A stretch of 64,000 nucleotides of DNA from Epiperipatus broadwayi (lineage: Eukaryota > Onychophora > Udeonychophora > Euonychophora > Peripatidae): contig JAQFVV010000030.1 of the NCBI GenBank assembly GCA_028023455.1, forward strand, positions 10,279,649 to 10,343,648, given 5' to 3'. Below are positions 1 through 9,700 of this stretch, piece by piece. The notes beneath the pieces are model-generated. The model searched no databases and was not told the origin of the DNA. It worked only from the letters and a program-made list of their open reading frames with translations. The first letter of the stretch is position 1, and every line of letters starts with the position of its first letter. The translations under genes and the position numbers were made by a program.

Positions 1-500
1 ATAACCAAAATTATCTACAGCACTTTCATCTTTCATTTGTTTACCAATTCTAGCATTAAAGTCTCCCTTAACAATTTTAAAATGTTGTTTACTCTGATTG
101 AAAGCCTTTTGTACATCCATACAAAAATCTTCCTACTACTTCATCACTATAAGAACTTGTTGGGGCATAAACCTGAATTATCTGCATTGGTATCTGCTAT
201 TAAGTTGTAAAACTAATTTTGCCACTCTGTCTGATACACCATCAATCTCCACAATGTTGTTTTTCCACTTTTTTTTTATAATGAATCCTACTCCACTTAT
301 ATTTCCAATATCTGTGCCTTTATAATAGAGTACATGTCCACTTTTTAAATCAATTGTCTCTTCACCTTTCCTTCTAACTTCACAAAGTCCAATAATGTCC
401 CATTTAATATAAGACAGTTCTTCTTCTAATTCTTGCAATCTTCATTCACTTAAAAGTGATCTGCAGTTGTAAGTATCTAAATAAAAAGTTGTCATCAAAT
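1..500 (-). mobile_element. RTE-type LINE, endonuclease fragment running off the left edge
   Basis: The minus strand from about 500 reads through an AP endonuclease. Near 178-438 it reads ELSYIKWDIIGLCEVRRKGE, then GHVLYYKG and GVGFIIKKK, then VSDRVAKLVLQLNSRY. After a frameshift near 180-140 it continues as IQVYAPTSSYSDE and finally GDFNARIG near position 30, the catalytic Asp-Asn motif of non-LTR endonucleases. A stop interrupts the start of the domain near 440. This is the HmRTE-like group of RTE elements; the reverse transcriptase part would lie left of the window. It is a decayed copy. The same subfamily occurs at 6609-6865 and 23610-26370. Confidence 0.85.
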
Positions 501-870
501 GGCAGCCTGAGTCTGCAATCAGGGGATTCTTATCACCCTCTGCCTTCAGTCACCTACTTCTGCCTTGGTTGGTGACTTTACAGCCTCCTGGGAATAAGGG
601 CCATGATTTATTTTTGTCTGTCATAATTGTATATATGTATTAGAAAAATATTTGTCATTTACACATTCATTCTGCCTTATCAAGCAACTGAGAAGAAAGA
701 CCATGGTGTTTTTTGATCTTAAACTCAGAGGTAAAAAGCCAATAAACTCACTATGTTGATAATGCATGTTGGTGAGCAGCCCATCCTAGTAATAACAGCT
801 GCAATGACAAGAACGGTTGTCTTCCTTGAAAGAAATGAAATCAAAAGAAGAATTAAAGAATCTTTGTTAT
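500..870 (-). repeat. 5' flank of the RTE-like repeat, also present at 58170-58520
   Basis: Blocks of this stretch recur in the same order at 58170-58520: GCCTCCTGGGAATAAGGGCC against GCCTCTTGAAAATAAGGGCT, TGATCTTAAACTCAGAGGTA with AAAAGCCAA following, then GATGAGCAGC-type and AACAGCTGCA strings. Its position directly upstream (minus sense) of the endonuclease at 1-500 suggests it is the 5' UTR of that LINE. No coding function is seen. Confidence 0.5.
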
Positions 871-1084
871 TGAAAATTTATTATTCTGAAACAATTAACT
901 TATTTGAGAGCTATTTTAATATTAAGGGTGGATGGGAAGTAAATAGATTTGTTGGTAATGTCTAATATTATATATATAATATTATAAATAGATGTCTGTA
1001 TTTCTTCAAAATAATATACGCAAATTTATAAATAAATATTTAAAAATACAGTATTTAAAAGCTTATAAAAATATACATGTATAA

Positions 1085-1385
1085 CAGTCACTTAGGAGCG
1101 CTTTCAACTAACTTGTAGCTTTGTCAACTATCACGTTTAAATGTCAGCTTTCCCATAATTCAATGATGTTAACTTTCCCATAATTCTGTGATCTTAATGT
1201 TTGCTGCTTGCCTATTAACCAAATGTTGCTTGTATTTACATATTAACATCGCCTCTTTAATTTTCCTTTTATTATTATTTCTTTCAGTTTCCAATATTTT
1301 TACGTTGTTATAATTAAAATCGAAACCATATATACATAATTTATTATGGTCATAAAAGACAGAAGCTGATAAATTATCATTATTT
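1085..1385 (-). mobile_element. Penelope-like element, GIY-YIG endonuclease C-terminus (decayed)
   Basis: Minus-strand translation from about 1380 to the TAA at 1169-1171 gives SASVFYDHNKLCIYGFDFN, then NVKILETERNNNKRKIKEAM and LVNRQAANIKITELWES. This matches, residue for residue in places, the copy at 63535-64000. It is the C-terminal part of the PLE GIY-YIG domain (pattern VKILE.ERN..KRKIKEA). The sequence after the stop (1085-1165) includes a short direct duplication of TTTCCCATAATTC and the string GCGCTTTCAAC that recurs at PLE ends in the window. Confidence 0.8.
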
Positions 1386-1683
1386 TTAAAATTTGCATAT
1401 ATATATAGTGTAGTTTTTGTAGTTCTTTATACTTGAGAAGTCTGCTTGTATCAATGAAACCTTTGGTTGTGTTTTATTATTATTATTTTCTTGGCTAGTC
1501 TGGTTGAATTTTGGAATTTGGGGTAATTATATATAATTGAGGATAAAATATACTGGAAAGTTATATTTAGTTGCAGCGAACTATTTTATTAGAATGTTAG
1601 GTAATAAATGAAAGAAATTGCTTATTAGCAATTAGAAAATTTATTAAAAAAAAAAACCTCAACAAGAATTTCTATAACGTTAA

Positions 1684-1915
1684 TAAGCTAATATAGGAAA
1701 AGATTACATCCTCTTAGACAATCAAATAAATAATTTGCTGAGCACTGCTTTCAACCGGGGGGGGGGGCATAATCATAGCATTTAAGCTTGTCTCTCTAAT
1801 TGGTGTTGATACTGAGAACCAACAAGCTGAAGTGCTATAATTATTTGAAAGCATTGCTCAACAAATTCATTTATTTAATTGTCTAACAGAATGTAATCTT
1901 TTCTAAATTAGTTAC
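1684..1915. repeat. Inverted repeat (fold-back), ~70 bp arms
   Basis: The left arm 1684-1757 (ATAGGAAAAGATTACATCCT ... GCTGAGCACTGCTTTCAA) is the near-perfect reverse complement of 1848-1915 (TTGAAAGCATTGCTCAACAA ... AATCTTTTCTAAATTAG). The centre holds a run of nine G at about 1759 and a smaller inverted pair AGCTTG/CAAGCT. The GCAYTGCTTTC motif at the inner end is shared with the fold-back at 58528-58724, so both may be terminal pieces of one PLE family. Confidence 0.7.
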
Positions 1916-1967
1916 TAACATTAATCATAGCATTATATATTTAGAGAAAAAAAGAAAAATTATAGTT

Positions 1968-2105
1968 AAACAAGTATTTCTAGTCTTGCATTGGTGGCCG
2001 AGAGGTCAGCGCGACTGTCTTGCACTTGCAGGCAGTTGCCCGGGTTGCGGGTTCGCGTCCCGGCCGATGCTATGACACTTTTTTTTAAAAAAACAAGTAT
2101 TTCTA
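1968..2105 (+). mobile_element. tRNA-derived SINE family A, copy 1, with target-site duplication
   Basis: The body (1983-2090) is essentially one tRNA-like unit of about 90 bases. It has an A box in TGGCCGAGAGGTCAGCG, a long variable arm (class II, Leu/Ser-like), and a B box GGTTCGCGTCC. The acceptor-like ends GCATTGG/CCGATGC are extended to CTTGCATTGG/CCGATGCTATGACA. There is no unrelated 3' body, only a short A/T tail. The copy is flanked by AAACAAGTATTTCTA on both sides, showing retrotransposition. The A and B boxes are the RNA polymerase III internal promoter. It is almost identical to the copy at 53545-53685. Confidence 0.9.
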
Positions 2106-2760
2106 AGCCTTCATGTTGATCAATCTGACTTTAAATAAACACTATAATTAATTTTTGGAAGTGCCAAACATTATTTACTTCATTTTATGCCTTATAGCAA
2201 AAAAGTAATTAATTTTCATTTATTTCCTGCAAACATAATTAAATTATTAATCATATTATACACATATTTAATACTCTACCTTTAAAAAAAAATTTAAATA
2301 AACATTATTATAAAATACTTAATTTGTAGATAAATTTATCAAGATAAACATATAGGATTCATTATAATATGATGACAAATTTTACCAATAAGCAGAAATC
2401 CTTATATATGATAATAAGAAATCAAAGTTGGCATGACGACATTTAATGATAAAAAAGATGTTCATATACACACATCAAGTCCTTTCTGCTTTGCAGTTTA
2501 ATTTATGCAATACCTATTATAATGTTTGTATCTAAATATTATTCAGATGCTTGATGAAGAATGCTGTGATTAAAGTATATGTTCCATTATCTTTATATGC
2601 TTTTTGATCTTCATATGTTATATTCCAGAGCTCCTAAAAAGTTTTTGGCTATAGAATAAAATACATGTATATCAAATCTGATGGTTGATATACTTTTTAT
2701 ATATATAATCATTTGTGAATGGAATTAAAGAAGAATAATTGAATTACAATTTAAATTAAT
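2106..2760. other. AT-rich sequence, nothing recognised
   Basis: No reading frame of note, repeat pairing or motif was found. The sequence consists of short A/T runs between the SINE and the family 1 repeat. Confidence 0.5.
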
Positions 2761-2761
2761 A

Positions 2762-3175
2762 TGTACTTAAATGGATTATGTCCAGTACATGAGGGATCAA
2801 ATGACTTATGGTCAACCTGGGTGTTATGACAATGTCAGCATCAGTGTGGGTTTTGAGTGTTCCACCATCATATTTTCAATAGGATGGATGGCTGAAGAGT
2901 TGGAGGGTTGAATGGATTGAAATCTGTCCATTAAAGTATGAAGATTGGCTCTTAATATAAATCTGAGCACTTATTGTACATATGTGTAAAGATGATAATC
3001 TGGACCAACTGACAAGTTCTGGTTTAGCACAAAATACATATATTTATGATTATTTATCTTTTAGACATATTTGTGGGCAAGAGTGGTATGAGATAGTGTG
3101 GAGAGTTGAGGGTCGTGTGAAAGTCTGAGCTCAAAATACCCTATATATTATATAGTTTGTACAGGTATATATATA
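2762..3175 (+). repeat. Hammerhead repeat family 1, copy A (decayed ribozyme at 2988-3058)
   Basis: This is one unit of the ~470 bp dispersed repeat. Landmarks in order: AAATGGATTATGTCCAGTAC, CATCAGTGTGGGTTTTGAG, TTCAATAGGATGGATGGCTG, AAAGTATGAAGATTGGCT, then the ribozyme, then GTCGTGTGAAAGTCTGAG. Stem I halves GATAATC-TGGA-CCAA are present, but the core reads CTGACAAG (G8 to A) and AAAA in place of GAAA, so cleavage is not expected. Confidence 0.75.
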
Positions 3176-3863
3176 TCCTGTATGTTAGATATTAAATTTA
3201 AATTTTTGTAAATTTTACAAAGCTGTGAAGGTTATAAAACTTGATGAGTATATGGAATTACTTTGTTACATTCAACATTAGTAACCTGTTTTATTTTGCC
3301 AAAAAAATTTTATTTACTCTCAAAAAATTAATTATATAGATTTTTAATATTAAAAGTGTAATGTTTAGAAGCTATAATTTTTGTATTTTATTTATTTAAA
3401 TTGATAAGCTCTATTATTATTTAAATTTCTTTTTCTTCTTCCTTTTCCTATGTATTGATTTCTACTGTTTGTAAAGAACTCTGATGATGACTGCAGGACA
3501 GTCAAAACTGTTAGTTTTGATATAAATAAATAGTATAGATAAAGTGTTTAAGAAAGTTGTAAATGGTATGATATGATATATTTAAATTTATAGGTGCATA
3601 TATGTGTTTTATAATCTATATGTAAATGGTCTGCTTAATTGCAGTATAACTAAAAGTTGTATTTATTTTATTTGACAATCCTAATTTAACTTCAGATTAG
3701 AGTTTATAACATAATTCTGCATAAGCACTATTCACATGTAATATTTTATAATAATATAAAATGATTTAAAGGCAAAACTTAAGCTTTGCAAACAATACTA
3801 AAAGTTCTTCAATGAAAAAGATTAGTCTATTATTTGAAAAAAAAGAAGCGTTTGTGTCAAACA

Positions 3864-4067
3864 TTAAAATTTTGGATAGACATGAATAATTCCATATGGT
3901 AATCTATTACATTTAAACAGATCGATATCGATGCTTAGCATCAACAATTCTGTATTTTTACTGTAACCAGTGTCTGATGGAATGTGAAGTTTAAATCTAT
4001 CTGTGTGAAGAATGAGGCTTTTGTGAAGATGCCAATACTCTGTGTACATTTGGAACAGGATAAGCAC
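3864..4067 (-). pseudogene. Possible Ty3/gypsy reverse transcriptase remnant
   Basis: A 67-residue minus-strand frame ends ...LSIDIDLFKCNRLPYGIIHVYPKF. The string LFKCNRLPYGI strongly resembles the gypsy RT motif L(F/Y)xxNRLPFG(I/V), which is normally followed by ASAPAIFQ; here HVYPKF stands in that position. The preceding residues do not align convincingly and no other gypsy domain or LTR is seen nearby. It is either a small heavily decayed piece or a chance match. Confidence 0.4.
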
Positions 4068-4687
4068 CCTTATTTATATGTTTATTTACAGTAACTCAAT
4101 AATCTCTGTACAAATGAATAGTGTCAATTACAGCCACAGGAATGGTTTATAATGAGTCTTCTACAGGTGATAACACCCCCTTTTTACCATATCCCCTATT
4201 GTCTTTTTGACTTGAGAGCATATAAAACTTTCCATGTTTTATACACTGTAGGTTATGCACTCTTAGCTAATTTCACATCTATTAAGCTATTTCCTATTTA
4301 AATAGCTAAAATGGTTTCACACATTTTATTTTATTATTCTTTATTTATTAGCAAGTGAATAAACTTGTTTTTATTACCCCAGTTAGAGTTTGTTTTCATT
4401 AAATTATTGTAGATGCATATACAGCTGGTAACATAAAGTTTATCCCTGTATATAGTAATTATATAACTCTTTGTAAAGCTCTTCAACACATTTCATGATG
4501 TCATCCCTCTTTTTAGGAGTAGTTTCATCTTTTTTTCTGAGATAACTATTCTTCTAGTATCAAGTTTTTATTTTATATTGTTGAGATTAATTTTACCAAA
4601 TCACAGTTATATTTTCTTATACTGTATTACATAATTTCATATAATCAATCCTTTTTAGTAGATTATTTTTAAATATATTTTTTCCCA
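4068..4687. other. No gene recognised
   Basis: Somewhat less A/T-monotonous than its surroundings (GGTGATAACACCCCC near 4170), but no open frame, repeat pairing or motif could be assigned. Confidence 0.4.
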
Positions 4688-4790
4688 TATGTCATAGCGT
4701 CGGCCAGGAGGTGAACCCACAACCGTCTGCAATCAACTATTTGCTTGCAAGGTAGCTGCAATGACCTCTCGGCTAACAACGCTTGACATA
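4688..4790 (-). mobile_element. SINE family A, copy 2
   Basis: Read on the minus strand it starts ATGTCAAGCGTTGTTAGCC, passes GAGAGGTCATTGCAGC (A box region) and GGTTGTGGGTTCACC (B box), and ends GCCGACGCTATGACAT. The extended acceptor-like ends TGTCAAGCG/CGCTATGACA pair with each other. No clear target-site duplication is visible. Confidence 0.85.
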
Positions 4791-5179
4791 AACCTTTTAT
4801 AATTATTTAATTAAAAATTGATGGCAAAGAATTGGACTAATATTATTTATGAGAGTTATACCAGTCAAAGGCAATTTTTTTAAAATTGAAATTTTTAAAA
4901 AAAAGTTATTTAGGCAACATTTCAAAATCAATTAAATGATGGAATAATAACATCTAATAAAAGGCCAGATATAAAACAATACATTAGAATGGAGCTATAA
5001 AGCGATTTTCTATAACTAAAGATCAAATAATAATTTAATACGTTATGATTTATTTTTGCTTAATAAATTTTTTATTATATTTTAATTTACTTTGCTTCAT
5101 TTTTCTGCATTCTTTTATTTTTATATTTTAATTTGAGTGTTTTTAAACAAAATAAAAATAGTTTTTGCTTTTAAATATA

Positions 5180-5198
5180 TTTGTTGTTGTTGTTGTTG

Positions 5199-5229
<31 letters not shown>

Positions 5230-5230
5230 C
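5180..5230 (+). repeat. Trinucleotide microsatellite (GTT)n(ATT)n
   Basis: About seven GTT units run directly into about seven ATT units, a compound microsatellite. Confidence 0.95.
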
Positions 5231-5280
5231 CATTGTTTTTTTCGGCAGATCATTTTAAATAAATAGAAAAATCTTTTATA

Positions 5281-5408
5281 ATAATTAGTCCACGTCAAGC
5301 GTTGGCGGCCGAGTGGTTAGCACGGCTGCCTTACAAGCAGTTGTTCCGGGGTTCGCTTCCCGGCCGACGCTTTGACACATTAAATAATAATAATAATAAT
5401 TAGTCCAT
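5281..5408 (+). mobile_element. SINE family A, copy 3, with target-site duplication
   Basis: The body from GTCAAGCGTTGGCGGCCGAG to CCGACGCTTTGACACAT carries a good A box (GGCCGAGTGGTTAGC) and B box (GGTTCGCTTCC). It is followed by an (AAT)n tail. ATAATTAGTCCA occurs immediately before the body and again after the tail. This copy has the cleanest class II tRNA look of the set. Confidence 0.9.
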
Positions 5409-5799
5409 GGCAAAGACATTTGCGACTAGCTCCTCATAGAAGAACAGTGAAAATCAAGGGAATATTATTAATTAATTGTCGGGAATAGTAATGAGGATTC
5501 GAACCTTTTTCCATTCTTATTTTATCTCTTAATTAAGTATAGCTAGAGAATCATTTACTGACCAATGCTAGATAGTTAGCTAGGTTGGTTTTTTGATTGA
5601 TTACTGAGAAAAAAATTAAGCCTTTTGAAAAGAATTCCCTTATCCTGCATTTGAATACCATTTCATAGCCTTGGTAGGTGAATGCGCTACTTCTGACGCA
5701 CGTCGTCTTTTTAAATAATTTAAAAAGAAGCTGATTTTATTTGCCTCAAGCTACAAAAGTGTTCGACCCATTCTTTTTAGACTATAAATATATAAACTA

Positions 5800-5886
5800 T
5801 GTCAAGCTTTGGGGGCCTAGTGGTTAGCATAGCTACCTTCCAAGCAGCTGGCCCGGGTTCGTTTCCCGGTCAACGCATTTGACATA
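5800..5886 (+). mobile_element. SINE family A, copy 4
   Basis: Reads GTCAAGCTTTGGGGGCCTAG, TGGTTAGCATAGC, GGGTTCGTTTCCC, CAACGCATTTGACAT. It is flanked by ATATATAAACTA on the left and right, a plausible target-site duplication despite its low complexity. It belongs to the same subfamily as the copy at 26749-26830 (CCTTCCAAGCAGCTG in place of the longer variable arm). Confidence 0.88.
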
Positions 5887-6608
5887 TGAAATATATATAT
5901 AAACTATTTACGTTTGGTAAAATATCAGCTAGTTTAAAAAATTGCGTATCAAAAATGTCAAAATTCAAAAATCCTGTATTATTCAGAAAAGGAAGTCTGT
6001 GGTAATGATAATTTAATTAACAAAAAAAATTTAATACATTTGAACTCAAATCTTTATGAACGGTACTTTGATGTTAATTAATTATCGATAAATATTTAGA
6101 GATATACATTTGATAGTTTATCTTCTATAGAAATCTCATATTTTCAACTTTTAGTCTTTAGAATAACAGTAAAATTTATAATAACAATAATGAAAATAAT
6201 AATAATGATATTGACAAATAAATAAATTTTAAAAAAAAACAACAACGAAGCAAACCACAGTAATATTCCTTAATATATCATTTTGGTGAAATATCTTTAG
6301 TTATGAATGTAAAGCTGTTTGCGTGAGGAAAAATCTATTCATTAATGCACCTTTTACGAGGTAAATTCAAAAAATTATTTCAATGGTTGCAGTATATAGG
6401 CAAGCCAACTACCTAAAATTAAATAAAGCCTTTCCAATATCAAGAAACAGTGAAGATAAAGATAAAGATAAATTTACAGAGGATTTGAGTGATTTTTTAT
6501 TCTTGCTTAAGTTTCCAACTAAGGATGCTTTATCAACCAATATTGAATGGCTAGTCGTCCATTTACAAGAGAAAAAATCTCAAGTCTCTTAAAAGGACAC
6601 AAACTGCC
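5887..6608. other. No gene recognised
   Basis: AT-rich. A 69-codon frame at 6383-6592 (MVAVYRQANYLKLN...) is Lys-rich and matches no family I know; it may be chance. Confidence 0.4.
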
Positions 6609-6865
6609 CATCATCATCATCATCATCAACCGTTATCAATCCACTGCCGGGTGAAGGTCTTTCCAAGTTCAATCCATCTTTTCTTATCTTTAGCTTCTCT
6701 TCTCCACATCATGCCTGCACACTTTCTTATTTCATCCATCCATCTCACATGTGGTCTCTTTCTGGGTCTTTTACAATCTCTTGGAATCCAGTTTAAATCT
6801 TCAATTGTCCATCTATTATCATTTCTTCTAGCAATATTCCAGCCCAACTCCACTTCAGTCTTTTA
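6609..6865 (-). mobile_element. RTE-type LINE, 5'-truncated 3' end
   Basis: The minus strand encodes MELGWNIARRNDNRWTIEDL, then NWIPRDCKRPRKRPHVRWMD, then EIRKCAGMMWRR and WIELGKTFTRQWIDNG. This is the C-terminal GHxAR-DNRWT...W.PR..KR..GRP..RW.D motif series of HmRTE-like LINEs. The 3' end is a (GAT)n tail (TCATCATCATCATC at 6611-6627 on the plus strand), the typical RTE microsatellite tail. The copy is truncated at about 6865. Confidence 0.88.
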
Positions 6866-7032
6866 ATTTTTTTAATGCACATACTTGCACTCAAAAAACT
6901 ATAGTTTCATTAATTTAATACATTGTATAAAGGTTAGTTGATAAAAAATAAAAACCAAAGGAAATGCAAACATTAAAACAATTTCTATTAAGGCATGTTA
7001 AATTCTTTTTTAAGTATAACTGCATAAAAACG

Positions 7033-7102
7033 ATTGGGAAGCAAACCCAGGCTGGCTGTTTGGAAGGCAGCTACACTAACCACTAGGCCACCAACCCTTG
7101 AC
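7033..7102 (-). mobile_element. SINE family A, copy 5 (short)
   Basis: The minus strand reads GTCAAGGGTTGGTGGCCTAG, TGGTTAGTGTAGCTGCCTTC, GGGTTTGCTTCCCAA. TAAAAACGA flanks both sides, suggesting a target-site duplication. The 3' acceptor-like end is missing. Confidence 0.85.
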
Positions 7103-7671
7103 TAAAAACGACTATTTGTTTTCAATATAATAAACATTAAAGCTGTTTGGTAGGATTCATTAACTCTTAATTCATGTAAAGTGCAATATTTATAAGCTAT
7201 TATCTGCACTAAAAAAGACAAGATACTTGCCATATGATCATATCTATATCCGATCTCTGATGAATGTCCTGGAGAAATTTGTTATTTATCCATTATTTAA
7301 CTGAAGGAATTAATACAGCGGTGTTGCAATTTTGTGCATTAATATGAATGTTTACCGATTGGAGCCAAAATTTTAAAAGATACCTATACTCTAACTATCT
7401 CTGGAACTTTATGCAAGGATTCACCATTGCTATCGTCATCAATTTGTATTTCCTATTTTGACTTATAACCTATCATTTGCTAAAACAATTGCAAAAAAAA
7501 AAAAAAAAAGAATTTTTTTTTGGTGGCCATTTTGAAAATGATGAACATCCTGTAAAATTGATGATATAATAGAATAGTGAGTTTATGTCATTCAAAAGAA
7601 AAATGGAAACATTCATGTTAAAAAAGTGCAATACAGAGTTTATTTATTATAAAAAACTATATAATCACATG

Positions 7672-8083
7672 ATCTCCATCTCTTATACTAGCACATAATT
7701 GTTATTAAACAAGGAAAAAGAGCCAAAGACACCAAAATGTATGGGTGCTGAACTGAGTTCAGACCCATATGACTATATAAGCTATTGAGTTTAGATTGAA
7801 GATATTATTGTGTTTCCAATTTCATTCTCATAGTTTTATAGTTAAGTGGAGTTAAAAGGTGGTTGCTGGAGGGTTGCATTAGATCCTAAGATCTAAGTGC
7901 AGTGCTCTCAGATCCAAGACTCCTCACTGACGAAGGCCACAAGTCAGAAACTGGTCTGGGGATATTGGATGAGTAGGCACTAGATAGGGATTTTATGCAC
8001 AAGCCTTCTGGCATTCATTGATTACTCTGGTTGGCACAGGGTGGCACTACTGTATGGAGAGAGTTTTGCCTTGTTTATTCATT
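7672..8083 (+). repeat. Hammerhead repeat family 2, copy M1 (long form)
   Basis: Long-form copy of the repeat also seen at 34733-35112. In ribozyme sense it begins with an inverted 3' flank (CACATGATCTCCATCTC ... AATTGTTATTAAAC). It continues through AAAGAGCCAAAGACACCAAA and TGAACTGAGTTCAGACCCAT, carries the ribozyme at 7912-7970, and ends ATGGAGAGAGTTTTGCCTTG. The tail is the one that forms inverted arms in the short copies at 9556, 25652, 29056 and 35183. No open reading frame is present, so it is non-autonomous. Confidence 0.75.
7912..7970 (+). ncRNA. Type I hammerhead ribozyme motif (family 2)
   Basis: Stem I outer ATCCAA/TTGGAT is 6 pairs. An internal loop GAC/TA follows, then stem I inner TCCTCA/TGGGGA (6 pairs, one G-U). 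The core reads CTGACGA (N7 = C is allowed). Stem II is GGC/GTC with loop CACAA, then GAAA. A minimal stem III AC-TG-GT leads to cleavage triplet GTC (7954-7956). All invariant core positions (C3 U4 G5 A6 G8 A9, G12 A13 A14, A15.1-U16.1, C17) are present. The weak point is the 10.1/11.1 position, an A-A mismatch where G-C is usual. Minimal stem III with the GTC site is typical of hammerheads in Penelope-like elements and animal retrozymes. Confidence 0.75.
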
Positions 8084-8609
8084 ATACATAGTACAGTATA
8101 CAATACTATTCAGCATTTTCATTTTAATATAAAAAATAATTGAGATAAATATTTTATAGTAAATGCTTTTATTTGTCATGTACTAAAAACCCCAAAATAA
8201 TTGTTTCTTCAACCACAATTGGTTTTTTTAGATTAAACATGCAATAGAACACACTGGGTTTTAATGCATGACAAATAAAAGCATAAACACCTATTTCTCT
8301 TTTTACACAATTTTTTTTGCATGGTTTTGAAATAACATGAATTAAAACTATATATACTTCTCTTTCTACATGAGTTGTTTTAAAGTAACATGATCAATTA
8401 AAAAAACTACTTTTGGATTAGAGATGATGTGACATATTCATGATTGGAATAAAAAAATTGTCATACATTGTCTTAAGTTGTTATTAAACATTTTTTTAAA
8501 AACTCAAAATAATTTCACATAAATAGTATAAAATAAATATACTTGTCTTTTTAAAACATTGTAAATGTTTTTAATACAGTAATATTTACAGATTGGTTTT
8601 TTTCTCTCT
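8084..8609. other. AT-rich sequence, nothing recognised
   Basis: Contains a short imperfect inverted pair around 8165-8285 (TGCTTTTATTTGTCATG and CATGACAAATAAAAGCA) but no coding signal. Confidence 0.5.
8165..8285. repeat. Short inverted repeat, ~20 bp arms
   Basis: AATGCTTTTATTTGTCATGT near 8161-8181 is the reverse complement of GCATGACAAATAAAAGCAT near 8267-8285, with CCCCAAAA and CACTGGGTTTT in the spacer. It could be a small MITE. Confidence 0.55.
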
Positions 8610-8703
8610 TATGTTATAGCATCAGCTGGGAAGTGAACTCGCTAACCAGGGACAACTTCTTGTAAAGCAGCCGTCGCTGACCTCTCAACCACCAATGCTT
8701 GAT
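8610..8703 (-). mobile_element. SINE family A, copy 6
   Basis: The minus strand reads AAGCATTGGTGGTTGAGAGG, TCAGCGACGGCTGC, GCGAGTTCACTTCCC, GCTGATGCTATAACAT. GATTGGTTTTT on the left and GATTTGTTTTT on the right resemble a target-site duplication. The B box is mutated (GAGTTCACTTC). Confidence 0.82.
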
Positions 8704-9555
8704 GATTTGTTTTTGAAGTCAAGTTTGTCATGATTATGTCACTAAACTAAAAAAAAAAATTATGGCTGTTATTATTATCTAATTTTAAAAAAAGTTTCCA
8801 CTCTTTCTCGGTCTCATCATTTTAAAACCAAAAATTCATTTTTTAGCAAAATTCCTGCAAATGGAAAAATTTGTTTGTCTGTATTGCAATGTTTTTGTGA
8901 TGTTGTTTTGAAAGGGAAGGACCTTTTTGGTATTGATGCTTTGTTTGCATTTTGACATTTGGTTTTAAAAATAAACTTCCTTGTTGGTATTGAAAAAAAA
9001 TTAATTTTGTTTAAATTTAATTGATTAATTAGTTTAAATTGATATTTATTAATTTTGCCAAAAATCAATAGAAGGTAAATTATACATTATAAGTTTTAAT
9101 AGCAATGGTATTCCAATCATGCACAAACATATGGGTTTATTGTCAGTCAGTGATAGTAAATAAAATCTTGGGCACTTTTCTGTTTCATGGACAAGAAAGA
9201 TGTCCATATTTTTGATAAATGTACAATTTCTGGGGCCTACAATTTCTCTTTTTGAATGTGTTGTTAAATTAAAAAAAAAAAAACAAATTAAATAAAATAA
9301 AAATAATAAATTCCAATAAATTACATTAATAATCTTTATTTCATTTTTTTTTATATACCGTAGAAGTGACACTATGTTTTGAAGTTTAAAGTTTTTGATA
9401 GCCTGTGTAGAGAAACCAATGAGTATTTCATTATAAGTGTTATCACTTTTAAGTTTTTTATTTTTCCAAATGAAATTTATGTTTTTATAACTCATTTTTT
9501 ATTTGCGTTCATTGTAAAATAAAAATATTAAAATGACCAACTAATTTAAATAGAG
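8704..9555. other. No recognised gene; two unidentified minus-strand frames
   Basis: Minus-strand frames of 83 codons (8817-9068) and 148 codons (9049-9495) overlap. The longer one contains KREIVGPRNCTFIKNMDIFL and a hydrophobic Phe-rich run encoded by poly-T, and the shorter contains NTDKQIFPFAGILLKNEF. I recognise neither. Their composition follows the local AT bias, so they may be decayed transposon sequence or chance. Confidence 0.3.
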
Positions 9556-9700
9556 CAAAACTCTCCATAGAGTAGTGCCACTCAGTGCAAGAAAGAGTAA
9601 TTCTGGCATCCACTACTATATGGAGAGTTTTGACTGTTTTAATAGCAGTTATGAGCAAGCATAAAAAATGGTAATCATGTGATGTTTAGTAGTTTAAATA
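9556..9700 (+). repeat. Family 2 repeat, short inverted form M2
   Basis: GCAAAACTCTCCATAGAGTA at the left is the reverse complement of the right arm ending TATATGGAGAGTTTTGACTG. The 3' flank TTTTAATAGCAGTTATGAGC ... TCATGTGATGTTTAGTAG follows, as in the copies at 25652 and 29056. The ribozyme segment is missing. Confidence 0.8.

Noticed and set aside
1983-2090. Genuine tRNA-Leu/Ser gene
   Set aside because: B box and stems are imperfect, the ends are extended, twelve similar copies exist and this one has a target-site duplication; it is a SINE.
9049-9495. 148-codon minus frame as a protein gene
   Set aside because: The hydrophobic run comes from poly-T, there is no splice or start context, and no family was recognised; left as unidentified.
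9556-9700. Ordinary MITE of a Tigger-like transposon based on CAGGCAAAACTCTCC inverted ends
   Set aside because: Not excluded, but the long copies of the same family carry a hammerhead and lack matching ends in the transposon sense, and the conserved 3' flank lies outside the arms; a PLE/retrozyme origin fits better.
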